A DNA stretch of 64,000 nt from Acinetobacter sp. TGL-Y2 (GTDB taxonomy: Bacteria; Pseudomonadota; Gammaproteobacteria; Pseudomonadales; Moraxellaceae). Positions 19,764 to 28,407 of the stretch are shown here, piece after piece. The position numbers and the translations under genes were made by a program. Numbering within the stretch: position 1 is the first letter of the stretch; every line of letters begins with the position of its first letter. The notes beneath the pieces are model-generated. The model was not told the origin of the DNA, did no database searches, and was given only the letters and a program-made list of their open reading frames with translations. The stretch spans positions 2,914,001 through 2,978,000 of the forward strand of contig NZ_CP015110.1 of NCBI RefSeq assembly GCF_001612555.1, read 5' to 3'.

Positions 19764-20627
19764 ATGCATCGCAGTAGTGGAAAGTCTAAGAATACCAAGA
19801 CATCAAACGCGCCTAAACAAAAGATTAGCTATGAAAAACAGGCTGATCCTGCGATTACAGCCTATGGTATCTCAGCTTTAAATTGGTTACGCCGTGCAGA
19901 ATTTCTCATGAGTGCGCCTAAACTTGATATCTGCGTTGAGGATACAGGTTATGAAGTGGCTTTTGCAGGACGTTCAAATGCAGGAAAATCAAGTGCGATT
20001 AATGCGCTAACCAACCAAAAGCAACTGGCGCGTGCATCGAAACGTCCGGGTCGCACCCAGATGATCAACTTCTTTAGCTTAGGAAATCCTGATCAGCGTT
20101 TGGTCGATTTGCCCGGTTATGGTTATGCAGCCGTACCTGAGGCCATGAAAATTGTATGGCAAAAAGAGCTTGAGAACTATCTGATTCATCGTCAGAGCTT
20201 ACAGGGCTTAGTCTTACTCATGGATATTCGCCATCCGCTACAACACTTCGATGTGATGATGCTTGAATGGGCATATTCTCGCCAATTGTTTGTACATGTA
20301 CTTTTGACTAAGTCTGATAAATTAAATCGTGGTCCTGCCTCGAAAGTCTTACAAGAAGTACAACAGACCTTGAGAAAAATGAAACTAAACTTCTCAATTC
20401 AATTATTCTCTTCGCTCAATAAACAGGGTTTAGAAGAATTAGCAAGTGTGATGGGTGGTCGTTTGAATTATACGCTTGAGCAGACCAACGAATTTGATAT
20501 TGATGCTATTCCTGAAGCCTCTGACTCAGATGTAGATGTAGATGTAGATGTAGATGTAGATGTAGATGTAGATGTAGATGTAGATGTAGAAAATTTTGAT
20601 GAACTAAAAACGCAAACAGATCACTAA
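19764..20627 (+). CDS. engB: Ribosome biogenesis GTPase EngB (YihA/YsxC) with Asp-Val repeat tail
   Basis: EngB is an essential GTPase of late 50S assembly. The G motifs are intact: G1 GRSNAGKSS (69-77), G3 DLPG (115-118) and G4 TKSD (182-185). It is 287 residues, against about 210 in E. coli. The extra length is a basic N-terminal extension and an acidic C-terminal tail containing ten Asp-Val dipeptides. The tail is encoded by a perfect hexanucleotide repeat, so its length may vary between strains. A terminator follows. Confidence 0.95.
   Translation: MHRSSGKSKNTKTSNAPKQKISYEKQADPAITAYGISALNWLRRAEFLMSAPKLDICVEDTGYEVAFAGRSNAGKSSAINALTNQKQLARASKRPGRTQMINFFSLGNPDQRLVDLPGYGYAAVPEAMKIVWQKELENYLIHRQSLQGLVLLMDIRHPLQHFDVMMLEWAYSRQLFVHVLLTKSDKLNRGPASKVLQEVQQTLRKMKLNFSIQLFSSLNKQGLEELASVMGGRLNYTLEQTNEFDIDAIPEASDSDVDVDVDVDVDVDVDVDVDVENFDELKTQTDH
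20529..20588 (+). repeat. Hexanucleotide microsatellite (GATGTA)10 inside engB
   Basis: Ten perfect tandem copies of GATGTA encode (Asp-Val)10. Because the unit is a multiple of three, slippage would change tail length without a frameshift. It is a good candidate variable-number tandem repeat. Confidence 0.97.
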
Positions 20628-20668
20628 TTTCGATTGTTTGACAAAAACTTACACTTATTGATAAACGA

Positions 20669-20708
20669 ATGTCCTCAAATGCTAATAACAATTGAGGACA
20701 TTTTTTTA
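20669..20708 (+). terminator. Rho-independent terminator after engB
   Basis: ATGTCCTCAA pairs with TTGAGGACAT across a loop of about 13 nt, followed by seven T. Confidence 0.88.
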
Positions 20709-20750
20709 TACTAAATATTAAATAGCACAACAATAATTCAGGAAAGTGTG

Positions 20751-21695
20751 ATGAATCTATTATCTAAATTAAAAAACAGTAGAATTGGATCTTCAATCAG
20801 TTATCACATTAAGCCGCGTAAAGTGAAGTTTGAATGGCAAGAAACCCCTGTGGACTGGATTCCAAATCAGCCTTTTGCCAGCTATTTTATCAATGAAATT
20901 AATACCATTTTACCTGCGGGTGAATTTTGGTTTTGCCGTCTGTATAACAAAGTTCTGCCTCAAATTACTGATGAAAAATTAAAAGAAGACGTTAAAGCCT
21001 TTATTCGTCAAGAAGCGATGCATGCTCAGGCACACGTCTCCGCGAACAATGAATATTTGAGCAAACGTGATATCGATGTGCAGCGTAATCTGAAAATTAT
21101 GGATTTTTTGTTTACCAAGGCGTTGGCAGATCAACCTTTTGGTTTAAATGTGCCAAAAGTTCTGATACATCAATGGGATTTATTTCGCTTAGGTATTGTG
21201 GCAACAGTTGAGCATATGACGTGTGTGATGGGCAAGTATGCGTTGTACAACACCCATTGGGAAGAACTGGGTGCAGATCCCAATATGCTGGATTTAATTA
21301 AGTGGCATGGTGCAGAGGAAATTGAACATCGTACTGTTGCATTTGATTTATATCGACATCTAGGCGGTGGTTATATTGCGCGTTATTATCAAAGTGTGAT
21401 TGTAATTATAGCAGTACTTGGGCTTTGGGTGGATGGTGCGGCGGGCTTAATGCGTCAAGACCCACGTTATCAATCTATTCAACCGAGCTTGTTTAAACCG
21501 TGGATTTGGCGTGAGTGGTATCGTTTGTCTCAGCAAAACAATCGTTTACTGCCGAACCCGATGTGGTTGGTTTCTCAGCAACTGGGCTACTTAATGCCGT
21601 GGTACGATCCAGTGCATGAGGCCAAAACAGAAGATGCGCTTGCTTATTTGGACAAATCTCCTGCTGCTAAACGTGCTGCACTGAAGGTTGCATAA
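20751..21695 (+). CDS. Predicted metal-dependent hydrolase (PF10118-like)
   Basis: This 314-residue helical protein belongs to the Metal_hydrol family (PF10118), which is common in Acinetobacter and Pseudomonas and has no firmly known substrate. Possible metal ligands lie in RQEAMHAQAH (about 87-97) and WHGAEEIEHRTVAFD (about 185-200), a ferritin-like pattern of Glu and His on helices. A hydrophobic stretch near 220-240 suggests membrane contact. The ATG at 20751 is preferred over the GTG just before it because GGAAAG lies 4-9 nt upstream. Confidence 0.75.
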   Translation: MNLLSKLKNSRIGSSISYHIKPRKVKFEWQETPVDWIPNQPFASYFINEINTILPAGEFWFCRLYNKVLPQITDEKLKEDVKAFIRQEAMHAQAHVSANNEYLSKRDIDVQRNLKIMDFLFTKALADQPFGLNVPKVLIHQWDLFRLGIVATVEHMTCVMGKYALYNTHWEELGADPNMLDLIKWHGAEEIEHRTVAFDLYRHLGGGYIARYYQSVIVIIAVLGLWVDGAAGLMRQDPRYQSIQPSLFKPWIWREWYRLSQQNNRLLPNPMWLVSQQLGYLMPWYDPVHEAKTEDALAYLDKSPAAKRAALKVA

Positions 21696-21722
21696 CATAG
21701 CGATTCTGAAAGTCTACTTTAA

Positions 21723-21758
21723 AAGCGACACAAATCATTGTTTGTGTCGCTTATTTAA
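21723..21758 (+). terminator. Terminator after the metal-dependent hydrolase
   Basis: AAGCGACACAAA pairs with TTTGTGTCGCTT around a 6-nt loop. An A/T-rich tail follows (ATTTAATTT), so it is weaker than a classic T-run. Confidence 0.7.
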
Positions 21759-21810
21759 TTTATTATGAGACATAAGTCACATTATTGATTCAATTTAAAG
21801 TAGTTCTACC

Positions 21811-22347
21811 ATGTTCCCTCAAATCATAAAACCGTTTAAAAGCATGATTCAGCTCTTTCAGCCTGACTCCAACATGGGTTCAGAACTGACTGATCATCAA
21901 AATAATAACATTCTTGATCAAGCACCGATTTCTTTTTCAGCACAGCTTATTTCGAGCTTACAAGCTGAACATCGTCAGGTAGTTGAGCTATATCGCAAAG
22001 TTGCAATCAGTGTAAAGCGTTCAGAATTTCAAAGCATCCCCCATCAGCTAGGACATCTGAAACGCGAGTTCCATCGCCACCTGATGCAAGAAGATCTGCT
22101 TTTTTATGGTTATATTGAACGGAAATTTGCCGATCAATCCGAACAAATCAATATGATTCAAAGCTACCGCAAACAGATCAGTTCAGTCTCTAACCGCTTC
22201 AATAAATTTATTGATAAGTGGCAAAACCAACTGCTCAATGATCAAAATATTCAGCAGTTTCAAACTGAATACAATGCTATGGGTGATTTATTAACTCGAC
22301 ATTTAAATCACGAAGAACAACATCTCTACCCTTTGTATCAGCATTAA
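21811..22347 (+). CDS. Hemerythrin HHE-domain protein
   Basis: This 178-residue four-helix protein has the His/Glu spacing of a di-iron hemerythrin domain. Candidate ligands are His54 (AEHRQ), His88 and His90 with Glu94 (FHRHLMQED), and His164/His167 with Glu168 and His171 (RHLNHEEQHLY). Such proteins bind O2 or NO, or carry iron. The first 40 residues are poorly conserved and the start could be internal. It stands alone between two terminators. Confidence 0.75.
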   Translation: MFPQIIKPFKSMIQLFQPDSNMGSELTDHQNNNILDQAPISFSAQLISSLQAEHRQVVELYRKVAISVKRSEFQSIPHQLGHLKREFHRHLMQEDLLFYGYIERKFADQSEQINMIQSYRKQISSVSNRFNKFIDKWQNQLLNDQNIQQFQTEYNAMGDLLTRHLNHEEQHLYPLYQH

Positions 22348-22371
22348 TTCAAAAAAACCGAATAACGATAG

Positions 22372-22401
22372 AAAAAAGCCTCCGAATGCGGAGGCTTTTT
22401 T
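22372..22401. terminator. Bidirectional terminator
   Basis: AAAAAAGCCTCC pairs with GGAGGCTTTTTT around a 6-nt loop. It serves both the hemerythrin gene and the convergent symporter gene. Confidence 0.92.
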
Positions 22402-22425
22402 CTATGCAGGTGACCTATTTAAACT

Positions 22426-23679
22426 TTAGCTCTTAACTACGCTCTCTTGCACATCTGCATCTTTGGTATAACGATCCACCACCACACTAATCATCATATC
22501 GCCTTGGACATTGACCACGGTACGTACGGTATCAAGCAAACGGTCAATTGGCAGTAAGATCGCAATCGCCTCAGCGGGTAGCCCCACAGACTGAAGCACC
22601 ATAATCATGGTGACCATGCCTGCACTTGGAATACCTGGGGCACCGAGGGAGGCAATCATGGCCGTTGCACAAACAATTAATTGCTGTCCAATGCTCAAAT
22701 CAAGTCCCATTAAATTTGCAATAAATAAGGCTGCCGCAGCTTCATAAAGTGCCGTTCCATCCATATTCAACTGGGTACCAAGTGGAATCACAAAACCTGC
22801 CGTTTGCGGACGTACCCCTAAGTTTTCTTGGGCACATTTTAAAGACAGTGGCATGGTGGCAGAACTAGAACTAGTAGCAAATGCAGTAATCAGTGCGGTA
22901 CGAGCACCTCTAAAAAAGGTCAGTGGATTCATTTTTCCAAAAACCCACAGCAAAAGCGGCAAGACTACTACACCATGAAAAATAGTCGTGCCAGTGACCA
23001 CTGCAGCAAATTCGGCCAAACGACTAAGGACAGACAAATCTTCTGTTGCAATGAGTTTGGCCAATAACGCAAAGATGCCGAGTGGAGCAATTTTCATGAC
23101 CCAGCCAATCATGATCATCATGATTTCAAAAAATTGCTGACTCAATTTTTTGACTGTATTAAATCGCTCGCCGCCTTTCACCAATGCCACACCCAGCATG
23201 AGGGCAAACACGACCACAGCAAGCACATTGCCTTCTGCAAAGGCTTTAAAAGGATTGATTAAAGTGTTTTGAATAAAGTTGGTGAAAAATGAAGACGCCG
23301 TTAAGGTATCGGGTGATTGATGCTGCTGGATCGTGTCTTTAAATAAAGCGATATCAATGCCTTTGCCGACATCAAACAAATGCGCACAGGTCAAGCCTAA
23401 AATAAGTGCCAAGGTGGTGGTGGTTACACAACATACAAGGGTAATTTTCCAAGTTCGCCCCAACTGACCTCCCGTTTGTAAGTTGGATACACCTACCACA
23501 ATCGAGCTAAAAATCAGCGGGATTAGCAGTAATTTCAGTAAGCCAATAAAAATACTGCTGGCAATGCTTAAACCATACAGACTGCCATTGAAAAATGAAG
23601 TGTCTGGAAATACATTCAACAAGAAACCAAAAGCTACGCCTAAAATGGCGGCAATTAAAATTTGTGTATTTAAGCTCAT
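22426..23679 (-). CDS. Dicarboxylate/amino acid:cation symporter (DAACS family)
   Basis: This inner-membrane symporter of 417 residues imports dicarboxylates or acidic amino acids with Na+ or H+. The family signatures are clear: TAFATSSSSATMPLSL in the first re-entrant loop (Ser-rich tip) and NMDGTALYEAAAALFIA in helix 7, followed by SLGAPGIPSAG in the second loop. The GltP, DctA and SstT branches cannot be separated by eye. A terminator shared with the convergent hemerythrin gene follows. Confidence 0.88.
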   Translation of the reverse strand: MSLNTQILIAAILGVAFGFLLNVFPDTSFFNGSLYGLSIASSIFIGLLKLLLIPLIFSSIVVGVSNLQTGGQLGRTWKITLVCCVTTTTLALILGLTCAHLFDVGKGIDIALFKDTIQQHQSPDTLTASSFFTNFIQNTLINPFKAFAEGNVLAVVVFALMLGVALVKGGERFNTVKKLSQQFFEIMMIMIGWVMKIAPLGIFALLAKLIATEDLSVLSRLAEFAAVVTGTTIFHGVVVLPLLLWVFGKMNPLTFFRGARTALITAFATSSSSATMPLSLKCAQENLGVRPQTAGFVIPLGTQLNMDGTALYEAAAALFIANLMGLDLSIGQQLIVCATAMIASLGAPGIPSAGMVTMIMVLQSVGLPAEAIAILLPIDRLLDTVRTVVNVQGDMMISVVVDRYTKDADVQESVVKS

Positions 23680-23818
23680 TGGGTGTGCTTTTATCGTTAA
23701 ATTCTTAGCGCTACTATGCCATGAGCCCTGTTCAGAATCGATATGAATTTGTCACAAGCTCTGCATGATTGATGCAAACTGGCTTCAGATAATATCGGAT
23801 CAAGAACGGTATTGAAGC

Positions 23819-23834
23819 TGGCATAAAACGTGCT
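23819..23834 (+). promoter_or_regulatory. Candidate sigma-54 promoter of the small His/Cys peptide gene
   Basis: TGGCAT-AAAAC-GTGCT has the -24 GG and -12 GC dinucleotides exactly 10 bp apart, close to the TGGCAC-N5-TTGCW consensus. Initiation would fall near 23845, about 35 nt before the start codon at 23880. No enhancer site is identified. Confidence 0.5.
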
Positions 23835-23879
23835 TAATCAGTGCAACTCAAATATTTTTATCAGCATACGAGCACTTTT

Positions 23880-24008
23880 ATGAAAACATTGATCTTAGGC
23901 GCTGCACTATTATGTAGCATAGGCGTTGCTTTTGCCCATTCATCAGGCACAGGTAGCAAACAAGGCTGTCACAAACACAGTCCTCAAGATGTACCGCACT
24001 GTCACTAA
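23880..24008 (+). CDS. Small secreted His/Cys-rich peptide (YHYH-like)
   Basis: This is a 42-residue protein read directly from the sequence. It begins MKTLILGAALLCSIGVAFA, a convincing signal peptide with cleavage after AFA. The mature part is about 23 residues: HSSGTGSKQGCHKHSPQDVPHCH. It has two Cys, each next to His (GCHKH and PHCH), as in short YHYH-domain proteins common in Acinetobacter, and may bind metal in the periplasm (inference). It has its own candidate sigma-54 promoter and a terminator, so it is probably a real gene despite its size. Confidence 0.75.
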   Translation: MKTLILGAALLCSIGVAFAHSSGTGSKQGCHKHSPQDVPHCH

Positions 24009-24031
24009 GTCAGTAAGCTTAGTGACAAAAA

Positions 24032-24060
24032 AAATCCGAATACTGTATTCGGATTTTTTT
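24032..24060. terminator. Terminator between the small peptide gene and tesB
   Basis: AAATCCGAATA pairs with TATTCGGATTT around a 3-nt loop, with a T-run on the plus strand and an A-run before the stem, so it can work both ways. Confidence 0.9.
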
Positions 24061-24081
24061 CAAATCTTTAAATTTGAAACC

Positions 24082-24957
24082 TTACTGGGTTTCGATTTCA
24101 CGAATCCGAATTAAGCCTTCTTGTACTGTACTACATACCAGCTGACCATTTTGCCACATGCGTCCAAAGTTCAAACCACGTGAGCTTGCTGTGACGGTTG
24201 CATCCATGTCATACAGCATCCATTCATCTGCTTTCACCGGCTTGTGGAAATAAATCGCATGATCAATGCTGGCACATTGCACACTTGGTGTCAGATAATT
24301 TACGCCGTGTGGTCGCAGAGCCGTGGTCATAAATGAATAGTCGGAATAAAACGCAACAATGGCTTGATTTAAAGAAATATCCTCTGACAATGCTTGATCA
24401 AATTTGTCATAAGTTTTCATATAAAACGCATTGGACGGCGCTTCTGGTTGTGGCTGAAAGGGGTTGGTTAAACTCACAGGTTTGATCTCAACCTGACGTG
24501 GCCGCATAAATGCCGTACGAATGTTTTCAGGAATAAAACTAATTAAGTTCAGTTTAAGATCTTGCTCAGATTTCAGTTCTTCAGGTGCAGGATACTCAGG
24601 TTCAGCAATTTGATATTCAAGCCCTTCTTCAGGTGATGCAAATGACACCATGGCTGAAAAAATAATTCGACCGTGTTGAATGGCACGGACTTGACGACTT
24701 AAAAAGCTCTTACCATCTCGCAGTTTTTCAACCTCATAAATGATCGGTGTATTGATATCACCGCCAAATAAAAAGTAGGCATGTAATGAGTGAACTGGAC
24801 GGTCTGCGGTATACGATGCTGCACGAAGTGCTTGACCTAAGACTTGACCACCAAAAACACGTTTTCCGACCAAATTACGGCTTTGCCCACGAAAAATATG
24901 CTCTTCAAGTTTCTCTAGCGTTAATAAATCAACCAAGTCTTGAGTTAAATCATTCAT
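24082..24957 (-). CDS. tesB: Acyl-CoA thioesterase II
   Basis: TesB hydrolyses acyl-CoAs to free acid and CoA. The 291-residue protein is a double hot-dog fold. The N-terminal half carries RVFGGQVLGQALRAAS with HSLHAYFLFGGD, and the C-terminal half has the PSVQCASIDHAIYFHKP region with the catalytic Asp, followed by ASSRGLNFGRMWQNGQLV. The length equals the E. coli enzyme. It is divergent from plsB, the first enzyme of phospholipid synthesis. Confidence 0.93.
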   Translation of the reverse strand: MNDLTQDLVDLLTLEKLEEHIFRGQSRNLVGKRVFGGQVLGQALRAASYTADRPVHSLHAYFLFGGDINTPIIYEVEKLRDGKSFLSRQVRAIQHGRIIFSAMVSFASPEEGLEYQIAEPEYPAPEELKSEQDLKLNLISFIPENIRTAFMRPRQVEIKPVSLTNPFQPQPEAPSNAFYMKTYDKFDQALSEDISLNQAIVAFYSDYSFMTTALRPHGVNYLTPSVQCASIDHAIYFHKPVKADEWMLYDMDATVTASSRGLNFGRMWQNGQLVCSTVQEGLIRIREIETQ

Positions 24958-25262
24958 ATCAAACCTATCGTTTTCGGTGTTTCATGACTGAAGCCAAATA
25001 TATTTGCATGTCAGATTCAGCATTCATATTTGTTGAACTGCACTATAGTGCCACAAATGCAGTTTAAATAATGAAACTTTGACTGACTGTATTGTCATAT
25101 TCAATATTTGATATAATCACTAAAAATACGATTATTAACGATAAAATCTACCAAATTTTATGCAATTTGTTAGAAAATGACATATTGTTTTATGCTTAGA
25201 TTTAAGAAGATAATTGCCCTCGTTCGCTTAAATGCGTAATTCGTCATTGGCTAGGAGTATTT
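24958..25262. other. Divergent intergenic region tesB/plsB
   Basis: This 305-bp A/T-rich region has no convincing ORF. A perfect TATAAT stands at 25112-25117 on the plus strand, about 145 bp before plsB, but the best upstream hexamers (TTGTCA at 14 bp, GTATTG at 17 bp) are poorly placed or weak. I see no operator. Confidence 0.4.
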
Positions 25263-27836
25263 ATGTCCAAGAGTGGCTTTGGTCAAATGTATCGTCGGCT
25301 TTCTAGTAAGCTGCTTGACCTAGTAGTAACACCGCATGTTCTTGGAGAGGTGCCTACAGAAACCCCATCTTCAGACCGTCAAGAAACATCAGCTGAAACC
25401 ACCCCAAAAGTGGTCTGTTATGTTTTACAAAACTACTCGCGCAGTAATGCCTTGGTGGTTGATGGTGAAACTCGCCGTCTAAAACTTGCCCCAGCTTTAG
25501 ACCCTCTGATTGTGGGTGATCATAAAGAAAAAGCCGCGGTGCTGTTTTTACAACATCAGGATGAGACCAATTTACTCAATCCACCGCCGCATGCCTTCCC
25601 TCCTCGTTTATTGCGTTTTATAGAACTCTTAGACAAACATTCTGACTATGACATTGAACTGGTTCCTGTCACCGTGTTGTGGGGACGTTCACCAGACAAA
25701 GAAGATTCATGGTTTAAACTGCTGTTTACCGATACATGGGCAACCCCAAGTACCGTTAAACAATTGATGAACATTGGTTTGCATGGTCGTCAGTCATTTT
25801 TAGAATTTCATCCGCCGCAATCGTTACGTGCTTTGGTGAATTATGCCAAAGTAACCCATCCGAATCTGTCGCCTGCCACATATATTGTCAATCAACTGAA
25901 TGATTTGTTGGATCGTCAGCGCGAAGTGGTTCTAGGACCCGATTTGTCTGATCGCCGCAATGTCATGCAGTCGTTAATTAAATCCAATGACGTTCAAGAT
26001 GCGATTCGTAAAGAAAGCATTCGCTCAAAAATCAGTTTGGTGGATTCTGAGCGCCGTGCGATTAGTTATGTCAATGAAATTGCCTCTGATTACTCCCACT
26101 CTGCGGTTCGTTTTGCTGAGCAATCACTCACGCGTTTATGGACACAGCTGTATGACGGTGTAGAGGTGCATAATTTCAATACCGTTCGTGAGCTCGCCAA
26201 AGACTACGAGATTATTTATACGCCATGCCACCGCAGTCACATTGACTATTTGCTGTTGTCTTATGTGATTTATAAGCGCGGCATGATGGTGCCGTACATT
26301 GCGGCAGGCGATAACCTCAATATGCCGTTTGTCGGCCAGTTGCTGCGTGGCGGTGGTGCGTTCTTTATTCGCCGTACCTTCCGTGGCAATGCCCTGTACA
26401 CCACGGTGTTTAAAGAATATCTGTATAGCATTTTGTCGCGTAACACCCCTTTAGAGTATTTCATTGAAGGTGGACGTTCACGTACAGGACGTCTATTGCC
26501 GCCGAAAACCGGTATGTTGGCCATGACGGTTCACAGCCATTTGCGTGGTCGCGCTAAACCGATTGCTTTCGTTCCGACTTATTTCGGTTATGAACGCTTG
26601 ATGGAAGGCGCAACCTATGTCGGCGAGATGAATGGTAAACCGAAAGAATCCGAATCGATTTTTGGAATTTTACAAACTTTACGCAAAATCGAACGTATTT
26701 TCGGTAAGGTCTATGTGAACTTTGGTGAACCCGTTTTCTTGGATGACATGCTTAAACAGCACGGCGCTGAGCACATCAAAATTGAAAAAAATGATGATCC
26801 AATTCCTCAAGCCGTATCGGATGCAGTCAATAGCTCTGCCAAAGCCATTTTAGAGAATATTAACCGTGCTGCCGTGATCAATCCGGTGTCTTTACTGTCG
26901 CTGATTTTATTGGCCACCAATAAACACACGCTGGATGAAGAGATTTGCATTAAACAGCTCGATACTTATCGCAATCTGTTAACCGCACTTCCTTATGATC
27001 AACGCATGCAAGTGACCCCGCTTTCAGGTAAAGAAATCATTGCCTACGGTTTAAAATTGAAATTGATCAAACGTGTCAAGCATGTCTTGGGCGATATCAT
27101 TGCGATTGCAGACAATCAAGCCGTGTTGCTGACCTATTTCAGAAACAATATTTTGCATGCTTTTGTTTTACCCTCGCTGATTGCCGCGATGGTAGAGCAC
27201 AATGGTAAAATCAGCTCTAACGATTTGATCAATGTCATTCGTACGCTTTACCCATTCTTAAAAGCAGAGCTATTCTTAAAATGGCAAGATGACGAACTAA
27301 AAGATCAAATTTGTCAATATGTTCAGGCGCTGGCAGAGGCCAATCTGATTTCAATTGATGGTGAAGGTACGCTATATAGTCCTGCACCAAATTCGGAAGA
27401 TCATAATCAGCTGGTGGTTCTTGCCGCTCCAGTGATGCAAAGTATCGAACGTTACTACATGACGTTGGCACTGATTACTCAGCGTGGTTCAGGCAATATT
27501 TCAGCCAAACAAGTTGAAGATTTAAGTCACTTGTTGGGTCAGCGCCTATCGGTGCTGTATGAGTTCAACTCACCTGAATTTTTCGACAAAGCATTGTTCC
27601 AAAGTTTCATCCGTGTATTGACCCAACAAGGCTATATCAGCACCAATGAAGATGGCGCGATTGTATTTGATGATAACTTCAAAAACGTCGCTCAATATGC
27701 CAATTTGGTACTCGATGATGTGACCTTACAAATGTTGCAACACATTACGACGTTCACAGATGAAGAACTGAAACAGGCTTTAGACGCGATGGCTGCACAA
27801 CAAGCCAAAAGACGTTTAAAGCGTAAGAAGCAGTAA
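25263..27836 (+). CDS. plsB: Glycerol-3-phosphate 1-O-acyltransferase
   Basis: PlsB is the inner-membrane enzyme that acylates glycerol-3-phosphate at sn-1. It is 857 residues, slightly longer than the 807 of E. coli. The acyltransferase motif HX4D is His323-Arg-Ser-His-Ile-Asp328, and the glycerol-3-phosphate-binding motif EGGRSRTG lies at about 402-409. The C-terminus ends in a basic Lys/Arg tail. It is a single-gene unit with a terminator about 100 bp downstream. Confidence 0.96.
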   Translation: MSKSGFGQMYRRLSSKLLDLVVTPHVLGEVPTETPSSDRQETSAETTPKVVCYVLQNYSRSNALVVDGETRRLKLAPALDPLIVGDHKEKAAVLFLQHQDETNLLNPPPHAFPPRLLRFIELLDKHSDYDIELVPVTVLWGRSPDKEDSWFKLLFTDTWATPSTVKQLMNIGLHGRQSFLEFHPPQSLRALVNYAKVTHPNLSPATYIVNQLNDLLDRQREVVLGPDLSDRRNVMQSLIKSNDVQDAIRKESIRSKISLVDSERRAISYVNEIASDYSHSAVRFAEQSLTRLWTQLYDGVEVHNFNTVRELAKDYEIIYTPCHRSHIDYLLLSYVIYKRGMMVPYIAAGDNLNMPFVGQLLRGGGAFFIRRTFRGNALYTTVFKEYLYSILSRNTPLEYFIEGGRSRTGRLLPPKTGMLAMTVHSHLRGRAKPIAFVPTYFGYERLMEGATYVGEMNGKPKESESIFGILQTLRKIERIFGKVYVNFGEPVFLDDMLKQHGAEHIKIEKNDDPIPQAVSDAVNSSAKAILENINRAAVINPVSLLSLILLATNKHTLDEEICIKQLDTYRNLLTALPYDQRMQVTPLSGKEIIAYGLKLKLIKRVKHVLGDIIAIADNQAVLLTYFRNNILHAFVLPSLIAAMVEHNGKISSNDLINVIRTLYPFLKAELFLKWQDDELKDQICQYVQALAEANLISIDGEGTLYSPAPNSEDHNQLVVLAAPVMQSIERYYMTLALITQRGSGNISAKQVEDLSHLLGQRLSVLYEFNSPEFFDKALFQSFIRVLTQQGYISTNEDGAIVFDDNFKNVAQYANLVLDDVTLQMLQHITTFTDEELKQALDAMAAQQAKRRLKRKKQ

Positions 27837-27936
27837 TTTCATACTTACTCCTTTCCCTCTGGGAGAGGAGTAATAAACAGTTTAGTTTCAATTATTTTAT
27901 TAAACATTGTTGGTAGAAAATTTCAAAGTTACTCAT

Positions 27937-27975
27937 AAAAGAGCCCACTTACTTTCGAAGTCGGCTCTTTTGTAT
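27937..27975 (+). terminator. Probable terminator after plsB
   Basis: AAAAGAGCC pairs with GGCTCTTTT around a 17-nt loop, with T-rich sequence following. It is the only terminator-like structure in the 240 bp after plsB, which otherwise hold no gene I can support. Confidence 0.7.
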
Positions 27976-28073
27976 TTTTAATATCATGCAAAATATTTAA
28001 GCTTTTGATTTTAAAATAATAGTTAGTGTAGCGTTTCTATAAGCTAAATTATGTTCAATAGAAAAATTTAGGT

Positions 28074-28345
28074 CTATTGTTCAATAATCCTTATTTCATA
28101 ACGATCTCTATCTTTGCAAAAAATGACCTTATAAGACTCATTTAAAATCCCTTGCTCTTTATAAAAACCTAATAGTTCTTCAGGACTCCAGTCTCGACCT
28201 GCCGAAAAGATTGAATTGATACTTATTAAATTTTTTGGTAGTGCATGAATACGACGTGATAAAAATAATAAGTTATTGATATTAATAATATATAAATGAA
28301 TTATTACACGTTGGTTTTTAGCACTACCAAAATATTATTCATCAT
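28074..28345 (-). pseudogene. Decayed or frameshifted small ORF of unknown family
   Basis: On the minus strand an open frame ends at 28074 and reads back through about 85 codons without any ATG, GTG or TTG start. Its C-terminal part (SAGRDWSPEELLGFYKEQ, then NESYKVIFCKDRDRYEIRII) has the composition of a real protein. A plausible start, MMNNILVVLKTN at 28345, exists in another frame, so a single frameshift near 28300 would join them. A 12-bp inverted repeat (GCACTACCAAAA at 28321 and its complement near 28226-28237) brackets the middle. I do not recognise the family. Confidence 0.4.
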
Positions 28346-28407
28346 ATAAAAAGTCTGATTCAAAAATTTAATAGGTAAATTTAAATTAATACTATTCCAT
28401 TGAATGA

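Noticed and set aside
20506..20733. A minus-strand ORF with a His-Leu repeat across the engB tail
   Set aside because: It is the antisense reading of the GATGTA repeat, starts beyond a terminator and has no ribosome-binding site. It is a shadow of engB.
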